In this document: positions 1 to 10,650 of the stretch, piece by piece | Layout of the letters: every line of letters begins with the position of its first letter | Position numbering within the stretch: position 1 is the stretch's first letter | NCBI RefSeq assembly: GCF_015706575.1 | Contig: NW_024037075.1 | Span: 12,771,746 to 12,835,745 of the forward strand | Length of the DNA: 64,000 bases | Source: Patiria miniata | Lineage: Eukaryota > Echinodermata > Asteroidea > Valvatida > Asterinidae | Reading direction: 5' to 3' | Translations under genes and position numbers: made by a program | The notes under the pieces: model-generated | Database searches by the model: none | Told to the model about the DNA's origin: nothing | Seen by the model: the letters and a program-made list of their open reading frames with translations, nothing else

Positions 1-2890
1 CCTCTATTGGAGGTGACCAATCGAAGCGCCCTGTGATTGGTCTGTCTGATGCTTGGGGTGGGGGGGGGGGCAGTCCTGGATGCCACAGTGGTGGTGCTCA
101 GTCTCTGTAGCGTCTATGGGCGTCGGTTGGGGATGGGGGGGGGGACGAGTCCCACTTTTTTATCCCCGAAAAAACACTCCGACCACGGTTCCATGGTGCA
201 ACAAATTTATTGAAATCGCGTACTGATGTAAAGCAGTGTAATAACAAAAAAAAAACCTAGTGATGGTGACTGACTCACTTGAAGTTATTGACACATTTAA
301 AAAAGGCAAAATCAATTCCGTGTGAGTCACTTCAATGAAAATGGCATAACTCCTCACCACGCCACTAATTTGAAAAATTAAAAATTCCTGTGGAAGACAA
401 AGTGATGACCTTTTATATGACACGCTCTTTTTTTTCTCAGTATACTCTTTTTGCCACAAAAAATGGTTAACTTGGATCTAGATCATTCTGACTCACCCTG
501 TACAGTTCTGGATCATCCACAGTTGCAGATCACTTGATTAAATAAATATGAATTAAACTGTAACCAAACTTTGTTTTTCCAAGATTTATTTTACCAGTTT
601 GAAGGTATATCATTTGGCAATTGTTGGGAAAAAGAAATTTTTTGAAATTGCTTAAACATTATCCATGATCCAGTTTAGCAAAATGTCCGCTTGTTTTGTA
701 ACTGGCCTGTGAAAGGAAGCGCATAAAGGCAAAATTCTGGTTTCCTGTGGTCAACATTCGTCATTTTCTCTTGGACTATACTTGGTTTCCTTGTAAGGAA
801 ATAATCTCAAGTATCACTGAGTAACAATGATTTTGGCAATTTGAATTAAATTAATTGCCGTATTTGCCGAAAGATTTTTATACCCGCATGCGACATTTGC
901 GCATCACCCATGCACACGATGCAGTATTGTGTGCAGTTTAGATGATGAAGGCGTAACACACGACACGCGCTGAGTGCGCTGTGAATGATGAATTTATACA
1001 TGTACCAGGCAGGTAGCGCAGCGTGCGTGATCTGGAATTGTCGAAAGTGATCCGCAACTGTCGGGATCAGTCCTGTACAAAAGCCATGATTTGTTTCCCT
1101 TTAAGTTGAGTCTGTGTGAACATATTTGGTTTTAACTTGAAGAGGAGGAATTTACGAAATGATGTCACTCGGAAACTCTGAACATGGGCGGGTGTAAGCG
1201 GTTTGTGTAAAAAAGTGATCCAGAATTGTCACACTGATAGTATTTTGCTCAAAGAAATTGCCTCTGATTGCACCACAGGGTGTCTAGAATCCAAGCATTT
1301 TCGGGGCCCTTAATCGGACCCCGCACCCCACATCGTTAGGGCTTCGCGCTTTGTGCTCGCATTACCTTTGATCAAGGTGTGTGCCCCCCCCCCTTTTGAG
1401 AAGCGATTGGCGCCCTTGGTAGCATCCATGCTGAGTAGACGGGTTTATTTTCACCGCAGTGGATATCGTTACGGCGGCATGTACTGATGCTGTACGGGCT
1501 CCTCTTTTAGTTTTGATCAAAGTAGAGTGTGTTTTATCATTCAAAAATTTCCTTTTCAACCTCAAGCAGACTTCTCAGTCCTCTCAACTCTAATGACATC
1601 TTTTTTGTAATTTAAAAAAAAATTTGGGTAGAAATAAATTTTTTTGTACGCGGTTTAGGTACTGTGCGAATCAGTGCGATTCAGCTTGCCTGATAGACAT
1701 CAGCAATCACCCAGATGACATTTCAGGCTTGCAGTTTGCAGTCATTGAACCCTAATATCTAGTTTATTCGTAAGGAGCCTTCCTGCTTTCTTGAAACCTG
1801 GCTCTGAGCAGGAAACCAAAAGACACAATTCATGAAAGGCCCATTGTCCTCTACCTTTCTCAATCCTTAAAGAAAATATCCTCGCAAACTGTCAGTGACA
1901 TACAGAACTCTAAAAAAAATCTTGGCAAGCAAGCCTATTGCTAGAGTGGGACTCAAACCCACGACACCCTGCTATTCAATTGCTGGATAATCCAACTTGA
2001 GGAATTGAAATCTACGTTTTAAAATTGTTTTTCTTTAATTTGCGGCTGGATTTGTTGGTGAAAGCATCAGGGCTTTGTGCAGGAAGTGACAGGTTGAAGA
2101 TTAAATTTTAGGTACGTACTTTTTTTCAACATATTGGACTGTCAGATTGGCTATTAAAATGGTTCCTAGTAAGTGAAAGGCTTGATGCCTAGTTGTAGAG
2201 TTGGTCCAGACACTAGTGTTTGTTTTAGTAGAGGCCTACTTCCAAATAATGATTCCAGCAGTTTTTAGTTGCATTTTTTATAATTTTTCTTAATGCCAGT
2301 ATTAAAATAAGTCACTAGATATATTTGCTGTATCACATGTTTTATTGTTCATATCATTCCAAGCTAAGCAGCCCTTACATGTGTTGACTAAAGGCTCAAA
2401 GGTGAATTAATTTGCATTGAATTGATGCTGAGCTTAGAATAACACTTCTGAACACATGATGAAATCACGCCATTTGATAAGGAAAGTCACCCATTGACTC
2501 GTCAACTTTGTAGATCTTTCCATGACAGCAGACCAAACAAACTACTTCAGCATGGACTTCTGTGTTGACTTAGAACAATTTGGGAAAACCCAGATGCATT
2601 TCTGTAGGCCTACTGGGACAAATGTAGTTTATATAATATCGATACGCGATTTGCCAGGATTAAAAACAGCCTTTTATTGCTGTTGATAAGATATATTTAG
2701 TAAAAAATAGATTTATTAGGACAAGATACAAATATTGAAAGTGCATGTTTTGTTTCATTGGATGAAACCTGCCTGCATGTGACAGAATATCAAAGTCCTT
2801 TGTGAATCATTAACTTGTAAGGTTTGAGTCAATGCCATATATGGACATTTATCGAGAGATTAATTTGCATAATTTAGTTCCGTCAAGTGG
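1..2890. repeat. Left copy of a long direct repeat (segmental duplication flank)
   Basis: The segment matches 61217-64000 in the same orientation along its whole length, with small indels and substitutions. Shared landmarks are the start (gaggtgaccaatcgaagc), the poly-G tract, the tRNA-like stretch near 1945-1990 (63015-63070 in the other copy) and the block around 2832-2890. Both copies run off the window, so the true ends are not visible. I see no protein-coding exon. It contains mariner-type terminus remnants (gactcaccctgtaca near 489) and a hAT MITE fragment near 1250-1300. It lies just upstream of the NLR gene and may hold its promoter, but no core promoter motif can be assigned. Confidence 0.85.
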
Positions 2891-3479
2891 TCATGAGATC
2901 GGTGGGTGTAGCAGCTGCAGTGCTTTAGTGTCATCTTGGATGCCTCTGAATCCACCCGCTTCAAACCTAACTGTAAGTTTTGCCACAATGATGGTTCATT
3001 TCTTTAGTTTTTGGTTCTTATTTTGTTTCCTGGATCTTACTAAATTTCAGGGGTAACCTATTGAGAGGTTTCACTGTTGCAGATCTCACTCACTGATGAT
3101 CAACTGTGAAGTCTCGCGCAGTTTCTACCAGTGACTCAAGACCACTTCTTTTTTTTTTGACCAATTTTTCGTAGGACCTGGGCACAGTGCCTACCATGAC
3201 TATTTGTATTGGATAATCCAGGCCTGGTTGTACCCTCAAGACCCTTTGAGACCACAGCAAAATGTACCACTTAGATCTACGTACGGCTTTATTCATTTGC
3301 AAGCTGAATTACATACATGTACAAGTCTAGTCTTTGTTCAAAAGATAAACGACATTGTAAGTACAAGTTTTCATGCTGGAGAATGAGATTGAAGCTGGAA
3401 TGAAGACCAGTGTGTTACAACGTTTCATTTATCATTGACAAACAGGACCTCCATTTGTGGCTGGGTGATCCATAGTACC

Positions 3480-3570
3480 ATGGCTGCTCAATCTGAAGCA
3501 GCCTGCCAGACTGATGTCCCTACCACGATGCAACAGGAGGCACAGGTACCCGCCCCCTCAGCTGCAGCAG
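3480..3570 (+). CDS. NLR coding exon 1 (start codon)
   Basis: ATG in context accATGg, 30 codons plus 1 nt, ending in a strong donor (cag|gtgagt). It encodes an Ala/Gln/Pro-rich, probably disordered peptide. It joins exon 2 in phase 1 without a stop. It could instead belong to another phase-1 gene downstream; position and phase favour the NLR. Confidence 0.6.
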
Positions 3571-6500
3571 GTGAGTACATACATGTATAGTAGCTTGACC
3601 ATTTGCATGGGGTCAGTGAGGGAGGGAGGGGCATTAACTCCCCCTCTCCACTCAACTCACACACTCCCACACACCCCAAGATTTTTTTTGAAGTTGCAGG
3701 TTTCAACTTTGGACAATCAGATTTCTCTATATCTTCTTTAAAGGTAGAGTAGATCATTTTCAGCTATCCAAAAAGTAACTGACCAAATTAGTTTTTGAAA
3801 GCTTACTTTGGTTTAAAGATAGTAATTGGACTAAACTCCCTGTAAAATTATTCCTTTTGGCATGCTGTCATTTTGAAGAAGACAATAAAAGAAGGTCATT
3901 AGCAAAGATTGAGAATTGAACAATTTTTGGAAATTTCCATTAGTAGTGTTAAGCATTGTAAAGCTCTCAGATTCAAGAACGGTTCCCGGGGAAAACTTTG
4001 TGTGAAGTGTAGGAGGGGAATTCAGTCTTGTACCAAAAACAGTGAGGATACTTCCGTTGTGTGATGTAACAAAACGTCGTCCGACTTTATTACAACTGTG
4101 TCACAATTACAATGTATATCTTCTCTCTTCCATTGCCAAAAACCAACTCCTTCCAAAATTCTTTTTTAATCACAAAAAAAAACGAATTTCTTTCCCAAAA
4201 TATTATTATCGAAGTATTTTAGCGTATGCACACGTGCACGTACATGCACCTATGTAACGCAGCTGTTCGCGTGCGCACCTGTTCTTGTGCGCACTGTTTA
4301 CGTGCCATGCATATTTATATAATTACTTTTCACATCACTACCGTAGTTGGTTTGTAATTGGGTGAATCCGTGAATGGGTGCGCGTGAGCGTTGACACGAC
4401 GCACATGCTAGTCTCGGGTCCGAGACGCTCCTTGTGTTTTTATTCATGAATCATCGCTGATATAGAGGGCGGTATCTCCTGACGAACCGCTATCCACGTG
4501 GTCCGCAGTGAAACAGAAATCACATCCGGTATGGAATGCGCGCAATTCTATGGAAAGTTTCGGATAGCATTTGAGCACATTGTCTTATGCAGTCTTGAAC
4601 GGCTGCAGCCAGATGCTTTATACATAGGTCATAGGCCACTTCCTTCACAAGATTCTATGAAGCTCATCAGAGTATCCCAGCGTCTTGTTTGCAGGGTGGG
4701 GGGTACGAGCGAAGTGTGATAGCGGTTTGTGTGTGATAGTGGTTTCGTGTGTGACAGCGGTTCGTCATGTACGAAAGCTTGAATTGCCTTCCTCGATACC
4801 GCCTTACCGTGATAATTTATCACAGAAATCCGCAATTCAAAGATAATTTCTTCCTCGATACCGCGTTTCCGTGATAAGTTATCACAGAAATCCAGAATTC
4901 AAAAATACATATTCCTCAATACCGCGTTACCGTGATAATTTATCACAGAAATCTGGAATTCAAAGATAGCTATTCCTCGATACCGCGTTACCGTGATAAT
5001 TAATCACAGAAATCCGGAATTCAACGATAATTTCTTCCTCGATACCACGTTACCATGATAGTTGATCACAGAAATCTGAAATTCAAAGATATCTATTCCT
5101 TGATACTGCGTTACAAGTGCATCTTTACCTGCCTAGACGTAAAGCAAGATTTTGACACTGCGCTGTGGTTTGGTGCTAATTACCATCGCCAGGGTGGTAA
5201 ATTCCTCTTTCCTCGAAAATGAGATGAGCACCGGCACGGCAATGATTCCAAAGGAAATGAATATTCGATCCTATGATAAAGTTCATCACATCAAATTTAG
5301 GCCGTTTCATATTTTGAGTTTCAAATGGTGCATTTTACTTTAAGTCTTCAATATTGTCCAAAATTGACTAGAATTTAAGCAGCCAACCACCTATCCAAAA
5401 ATGTGACCTTGGACAACCAAATCTGCGAATTCCGGATTTCTAAATTATCACAGTAACGCGGTATCGAGGAAGGGATTATCTTTGAATTCCGGATTTCTGT
5501 GATAAATTATCACAGTAACGCTTTATCGAGGAAGGATTTATCTTTGAATTCCGGATTTCTGTGATAAATTATCACGGTAACGCTGTATCGAGGAAGGAAT
5601 TATCTTTGAATTCCAGATTTCGGTGATAAATTATCACGGTAACGCGGTATCGCGGAAGGCAATTCAAGCTTCCATAGTCTGGAGATAGCGCCCTCTATAT
5701 CAGCGAAAGTGCGTGATAATGGTTTTGGGTTGATTGTGCGCTCGTTGAATAATTAAAAACACAAGGAGCGTCTCAGACCCGAGACTACGCACATGCGTGC
5801 GCGATTGCTATTATTTGTTGGTTCAGTGCGTGACATAGCGTCGATGCAGTTGGCTGCATTCAATTCAAAACAATACTCTGCAACTTTTGATTTGAAATTT
5901 GAGATCCTGGAAAATGATTTTCTCGGAATATACAGCATTCACTGAGCTGAAAGTTCAGCAGGTTAGTTGTTAAGCACCCATCTTTAGATTTTGAGGACTG
6001 TTGTTGCTTCAAAAGAAACAAATGCAAATATGAGGCCAAACAAAAAAAATGGTGTGTTTACGCCGAATCACCCACCTCAAATGTATTTTTAATTAGGTGA
6101 GGCAAGTTTTAATCAATTTTGCTGGCTGCAGTCTTGATAATTTTCGTGGCGCAAATGAAAATAATCCAGGCACAAAATAAACATGATTCCTTGCTCTATA
6201 CTAACATTATCATGATTCTCCATTAATCAGCACCCCCCAAAAAAGTGGTGAAATAAATTTTCCGACCTACCGACGCTATTTTGAAAGGCATGTAATCGGA
6301 AGCAAAAGTGTTTTTTTCTTCACCTTAATTTCTTAATTTGAAACTTACTTGTAAATTATGTAATCCATACTTTTCTAGTTCAGGAAGCTAGCTAAACACA
6401 GGTTATGAAATGTTGATTTTTTTTAAGTTAACAATTTTGATTTTTTTCTTTAATTACAAAAATATTAGGGGCCTACAGGATCTCCTCTGAATTTTAAGGA

Positions 6501-9500
6501 AAATTTTAAGTTTAAAGACCCCCAGATTTGCTCTAAAATGCACCAGAGAGCTCCCAAAGTTCAAAACCCCAGGCCATGGCTTCGCAGGTTGTTGAATCGC
6601 AGCAGAACTTCCCCACAGGTTGCAAAAATCCTGGGGAGAACCCTGGGACGGTACGAATTTATAATTTGGAATGAAATGTATCGATTGAATATCTTGAATG
6701 CTTGAATAATTGAATAATGTTTTTATACATTTTTTTTGCGAAAGAACACACATGGGCATGCAGAACTGAAATGAAAAAAAAAAATACAAAATAATATTAT
6801 TTCCCTACCTACCTACCTGGATTTTTTTCAGGCCGTTACCGTAAACACACCATTTTTTTTGTTTGGCCTGACAAATGATCTACATGTGTACTCTACCTTC
6901 CAAAAACGGACAACTGGAGATGTACTAAAGTACATGAATCATTTTGTCGGTATCCTTTAAAGGATGTTTGAATTCTTCTGATTTTAGATTCCCCACAACG
7001 AACTGGAGCCATCGGAAACATGGGCACAGTCAGCGGTAGCAACAATCCTATCATTGTTGGTTCAAATGTAGTCAACTTCTACAGTTCGCCGTCAGATGGA
7101 GCAGGTAAATATGATCTTGTTTGTTACACTACTTGATATCTTGGATCAGATGTCAATGTATTTTTGTAGGGGAGGGGGATGGAGATGATAGACTACACAA
7201 ACGTGGACACAAAAGACGGATTGCCAATTCCACGAAAGAGTCTACATTTTTTGTTGCTACGATATAAACCAGTTTGTAATAAGATATGGTGACGACATTA
7301 GGAGTTTTGTAATGTGTTCTTTATATACCCACACCAAATGGCACCCCGTATTGTGTGAATCACATGTGGGGAAAAAAAGAAAGTGGGGAAAAATGGAATC
7401 AAGTTTTGGAGGCCTCCAAATGCAGTTACCAGTTTTTTTGTCTGAATTTATTGTTGTCAGTTTAAAAAAAAAATTATTGTTGTCAGTTTAAAAAAAAAAT
7501 GTGTAAATACTATGAAACGACATCTGACAAGTTTGTGTCCAACAGATGGTACAAAAGCCAAAATATTCATTTGATTATTTTTGGGGGGATAGGGGCAAAT
7601 TTATTTTTTACACTGCCTTATTAACGAACTGTAAATCCCAAGTCACCATTTCTTTTACATGTTTGCCTCAGTAGAGGAAGACTATTCAATCGTTTCAGAA
7701 ACAATGTTAAACTGAAATAATACATGTACATTCAATAGTGGGTTTTGCCCTCCACCAACATACATGTATTGTATAACCACTGTATAGACAAATCTGGCGG
7801 CAGCCATTAACTGCAGTGTCGAAAAAGGCTTGCGTGAGTTGTGCTCAGGTATGTATACCCACACTTCGGGCTCCTTCCACCAATTGGAATACCAAAATGC
7901 GCGCACGCCTCGTCTTTAAGAATGCGAGCAGCATGCGCATGAGCGTGACACCACCGCAGTAAAAGCTTCTGATTCTGATCACTGGATTCCACTATACTTA
8001 GTGTTGTCTCGAGTGTTCATGAGAAAAAATTACTTTCGTGGGATTCGAATCCATGACCTCCTGCTTACTATAACATATACTTGTTGCTTGTTTGACCTCA
8101 ACAGGAGTACCTCCACAGAGTCAGAAACCAGACCAAGAACCAAGAGTGGGGGATCTCAACCAAGAAGTCGGTAACAAGACCAGGGGTATTTTGAGGAAAT
8201 GTTACAAGACAACGGGTAGCTATGTTCAGTTGAACCCTGGGGCTCCTGATGATCAAAGACCCATTGTTGGCATTTATACTAAATTACGGGTTAGAACAAA
8301 GAAAGGTACTGTAGAAGAAGAATACTCTGACGAAACTGTATATTCCACAGAGTATGAGAAAATATTGAAAGATTGGCCTGAGACTGAGTTCAATCGTGCT
8401 ATTTTATTTGGCATTGGTGGTGTGGGGAAGTCAACCATTTTTGACAAGATTGCACATGACTGGGCTGATGAGGCATGTGAAATCCTGAAAAGATTCAAGC
8501 TTGTCTTTCTTTTAAAAATGTATGCCCTGTTTCAAGAATCTGATCTTGTTGATTCCATTTTTGATCAACTTTTAGGCGTAAAGTCAGGAGTAGCCAAAGT
8601 TGAACTTGATAAATTCATTCAGGACAACTCAGATAAGGTCTTGATACTTTTGGATGGTTTTGATGAAATGAGGACCAAAACACTTGATGCAGCCTCATTC
8701 GGGTCAACCCTAAAAGCGCTTAGTAGAACAGAATACAGGGATTGTTTCGTCCTGGTGTCAACGCGCCCCTCTCATCTTGAGACACTGATGTCAAAATCAC
8801 TTGTCCAAAATCCTTGCACACACATAGAGATTCTGGGGTTTACCAAAGAGGATGTTAATGAATACATTTTGAAATTCTATTCCGAAGATCCTGATAGTGG
8901 CAGTGCACTGATCCAAAACATTGAAAAATCCAGCACGCTGCTCGATTTCTCCACGAATCCAATGCTTCTCCTTCTCATGTGTTTGTTGTGGAGGGAGAAA
9001 AAACAACTCCCTGAAACAACTTCACGCCTCTTCACTGAGGCAGTTGATTACATGTTCACAAGAAAAGGATATAGCTCCGAAGATGCATCAAAAACAGTGA
9101 TTGCTATAGGAAAAACTGCACTGAATGGATTCGTAAGTGCCGACCAGAATTTCTCATTTCAAAAAGATGAGTTTGAACCAAATGCGCTGGACCTGGCACT
9201 GAAAGCAGGCATCCTAACCCAGCAGAGAGTTATCAAAAACCTCAAATGCCACAACAACATACAATTTATGCACAAGACTATTCAGGAATACTGTGCTGGT
9301 AAATACTTGCAAAGTGTACATAGGTCGAACCAGGGATTTGTGAGGCGAACAGTGAACAAAGTTGTTCCATTTGGAAAATTTCAAAACAATTTAAGGCAAC
9401 TATGTCCGACAATTGAGGGTGTCGTTTCAAATGATTTCCTTTTACGTTTTTGTTGTGGCAACAATGAAAAGTGCATGACTGACATTGTTCAATTGCTTGA

Positions 9501-10650
9501 CCGTAAATTCAATAAGGATCGATTTAAGCCCAGGTTCCAATCAGACGTTATTCAATTAATTAGTCAACACTGTTTTTTTGAAAGCCAATCCAAAAAGATC
9601 CCACAATGTCTAACCAGCGACTCACTCATCCCATCAGATATCAGGGTGAATAACAATACTGAACTCCGCATTCTCATATACCTTCTTAAAATAATTTGTA
9701 GGTCAGAAGTCCAGGTGTCACAACTGTCACGCATTGAAACCATTTTGATTGATTCTGTGTCTTCGGTCAGTGGTTTAGCCTTCACCCTGAGTTACATGGA
9801 AAACCTTTGGAATCTGAGGCTGTACAGGTGTCCTTTAGTGAAGGGTCAGCTTGAGAAAATCCTGTCATCACTGAAATGCAACTATCACTTGACCTGGCTT
9901 AATATATATGATTGCAATACATTGGGAGGTAGAGCTGTAGAATGGGCCCCTCATATCAAACACTTGACAAGCCTTGAGTTACTTAAAGTAAGCTTGTGCA
10001 GACTTCAGAGCACAGACATTGAACACATTGCCTCAGCTGTACATGACATGCCAAAACTGACTTACTTGGATCTTTATAGAAACAAGACATTGGGCAAATC
10101 CAATGACTTGTGGGCCAAGGAATTGCCAAAAATGATGCACTTAAATAAGCTGCACCTGTGCAATTGCGATTTGACACGGTCAGACATTCCACACATTGCC
10201 TCGGCTGTAGGTAACATGCCCAGACTGACTGACTTGAATCTTGGTCGCAACAAGTCATTGGGTGGATGTGCTGCATTGTGGGCCAAGGAATTGCCCAAAA
10301 TGATGCACTTAAATAAGCTGGTCCTGCGTTATTGCGATTTGACACAGTCAGACATTCCACACATTGCCTCGGCTGTAGGTAACATGCCCAGACTGACTGA
10401 CTTGAATCTTGGTTTCAACGTGTCATTGGGTGGATGTGCTGTGTCATGGGCCAAGGAATTACCCAATATGATGCACTTAAATAAGCTGGACCTGAACCTG
10501 TGCGGTTTGACACAGTCAGACATTCCACACATTGCCTCGGCTGTAGGTAACATGCCTAGACTGACTGACTTGAATCTTGGTAGCAACTGGGCATTGGATG
10601 GATGGGATGAGTTACAGTCCCTCTTCCCATCACTTAGGGTTGCATTGTAA
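3480..10650 (+). CDS. NLR-type receptor: RHIM-like N-terminus, NACHT, LRRs (3 coding exons)
   Basis: Predicted cytosolic STAND ATPase of the NOD-like receptor type, probably an innate immune sensor. Coding exons by eye: 3480-3570 (ATG at 3480, donor gtgagt), 6988-7104 (donor gtaaat) and 8105-10650. All junctions are phase 1 and give a 917-residue open frame. Order: Ala/Gln/Pro-rich N-terminus (1-38); Gly/Asn/Ile/Val-rich segment 39-64 containing IIVGSNVVNF; pre-NACHT linker; NACHT with Walker A GIGGVGKST (172-180), Walker B LILLDGFDE (249-257) and sensor VSTRPS; winged-helix/HD2 region with FMHKTIQEYCAGKYLQ; C-terminal LRRs with near-identical 56-residue (168-bp) repeats from about 10,030 to 10,620. 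No DEATH, CARD or TIR domain is visible. The large exon could also be read from a TTG at 8092, but that lies in the intron and polypyrimidine region, so the spliced start is preferred. NLR identity is firm; exons 1-2 are inferred. Confidence 0.85.
4380..5835. mobile_element. Foldback element with head-to-head 60-bp minisatellites
   Basis: The outer arms are inverted copies: 4400-4475 (agtctcgggtccgagacgct onward to gatatagagggcg) matches the complement of 5690-5795. Inside, about five to six 60-bp units run in one orientation (4789-5110) and about four run inverted (5430-5660). Each unit contains its own short palindrome (gtgataatttatcac). The outer arm resembles a solitary segment at 36,735-36,850 in a Piwi intron, so this is a dispersed family. 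No ORF of note; non-autonomous. Confidence 0.7.
6033..6870. mobile_element. Non-autonomous DNA element with inverted termini
   Basis: The ends near 6033-6062 and 6842-6872 are inverted copies (gtaaacacaccattttttttg and its complement). The interior has no transposase. 6225-6300 resembles part of the element at 59,472-60,467. Confidence 0.5.
6988..7104 (+). CDS. NLR coding exon 2 with RHIM-like / amyloid-like motif
   Basis: A 117-nt phase 1-1 cassette exon between ttttag and gtaaat. It encodes about 39 residues rich in Gly, Asn, Ser, Ile and Val, with a core I-I-V-G-S-N-V-V-N-F. RHIM cores have a (I/V)-Q-(I/V)-G-x-x-N-like pattern, so the resemblance is partial: the Gln is replaced by Ile. 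The symmetric phase would allow the exon to be shuffled or skipped without changing frame. Confidence 0.6.
7105..8104. other. NLR intron 2
   Basis: About 1 kb with no supported exon. 8040-8080 contains a tRNA-like stretch (gggattcgaatccatgacc) of the SINE-type kind also seen near 1945 and 26,800. The acceptor (ctcaacag) is at 8097-8104. Confidence 0.5.
10020..10620 (+). repeat. 168-bp LRR-coding tandem repeat
   Basis: The stretch gacattccacacattgcctc starts at 10183, 10351 and 10519, exactly 168 bp apart, and a diverged copy precedes it. Each unit encodes 56 residues, two LRRs. The last three units differ at few positions, mostly in the residues after LNLG and in the RYCDL/NLCGL segment. Confidence 0.85.

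Larger units (their letters stand above)
3571..6987. other. NLR intron 1, filled with MITEs and an inverted minisatellite
   Basis: No coding exon seen. 3745-3960 is a repeat related to 32,930-33,250 and, inverted, to 36,900-37,050. 4380-5835 is a foldback element holding 60-bp minisatellites in opposite orientations. 6033-6870 is bounded by inverted termini (aggccaaacaaaaaaaatgg and its complement). Confidence 0.6.

Noticed and set aside
1945..1995. tRNA gene candidate (also at 63,015-63,070 and 8,040-8,080)
   Set aside because: A B-box-like segment is present, but no full acceptor stem or cloverleaf could be built. These look like SINE-type tRNA relics.
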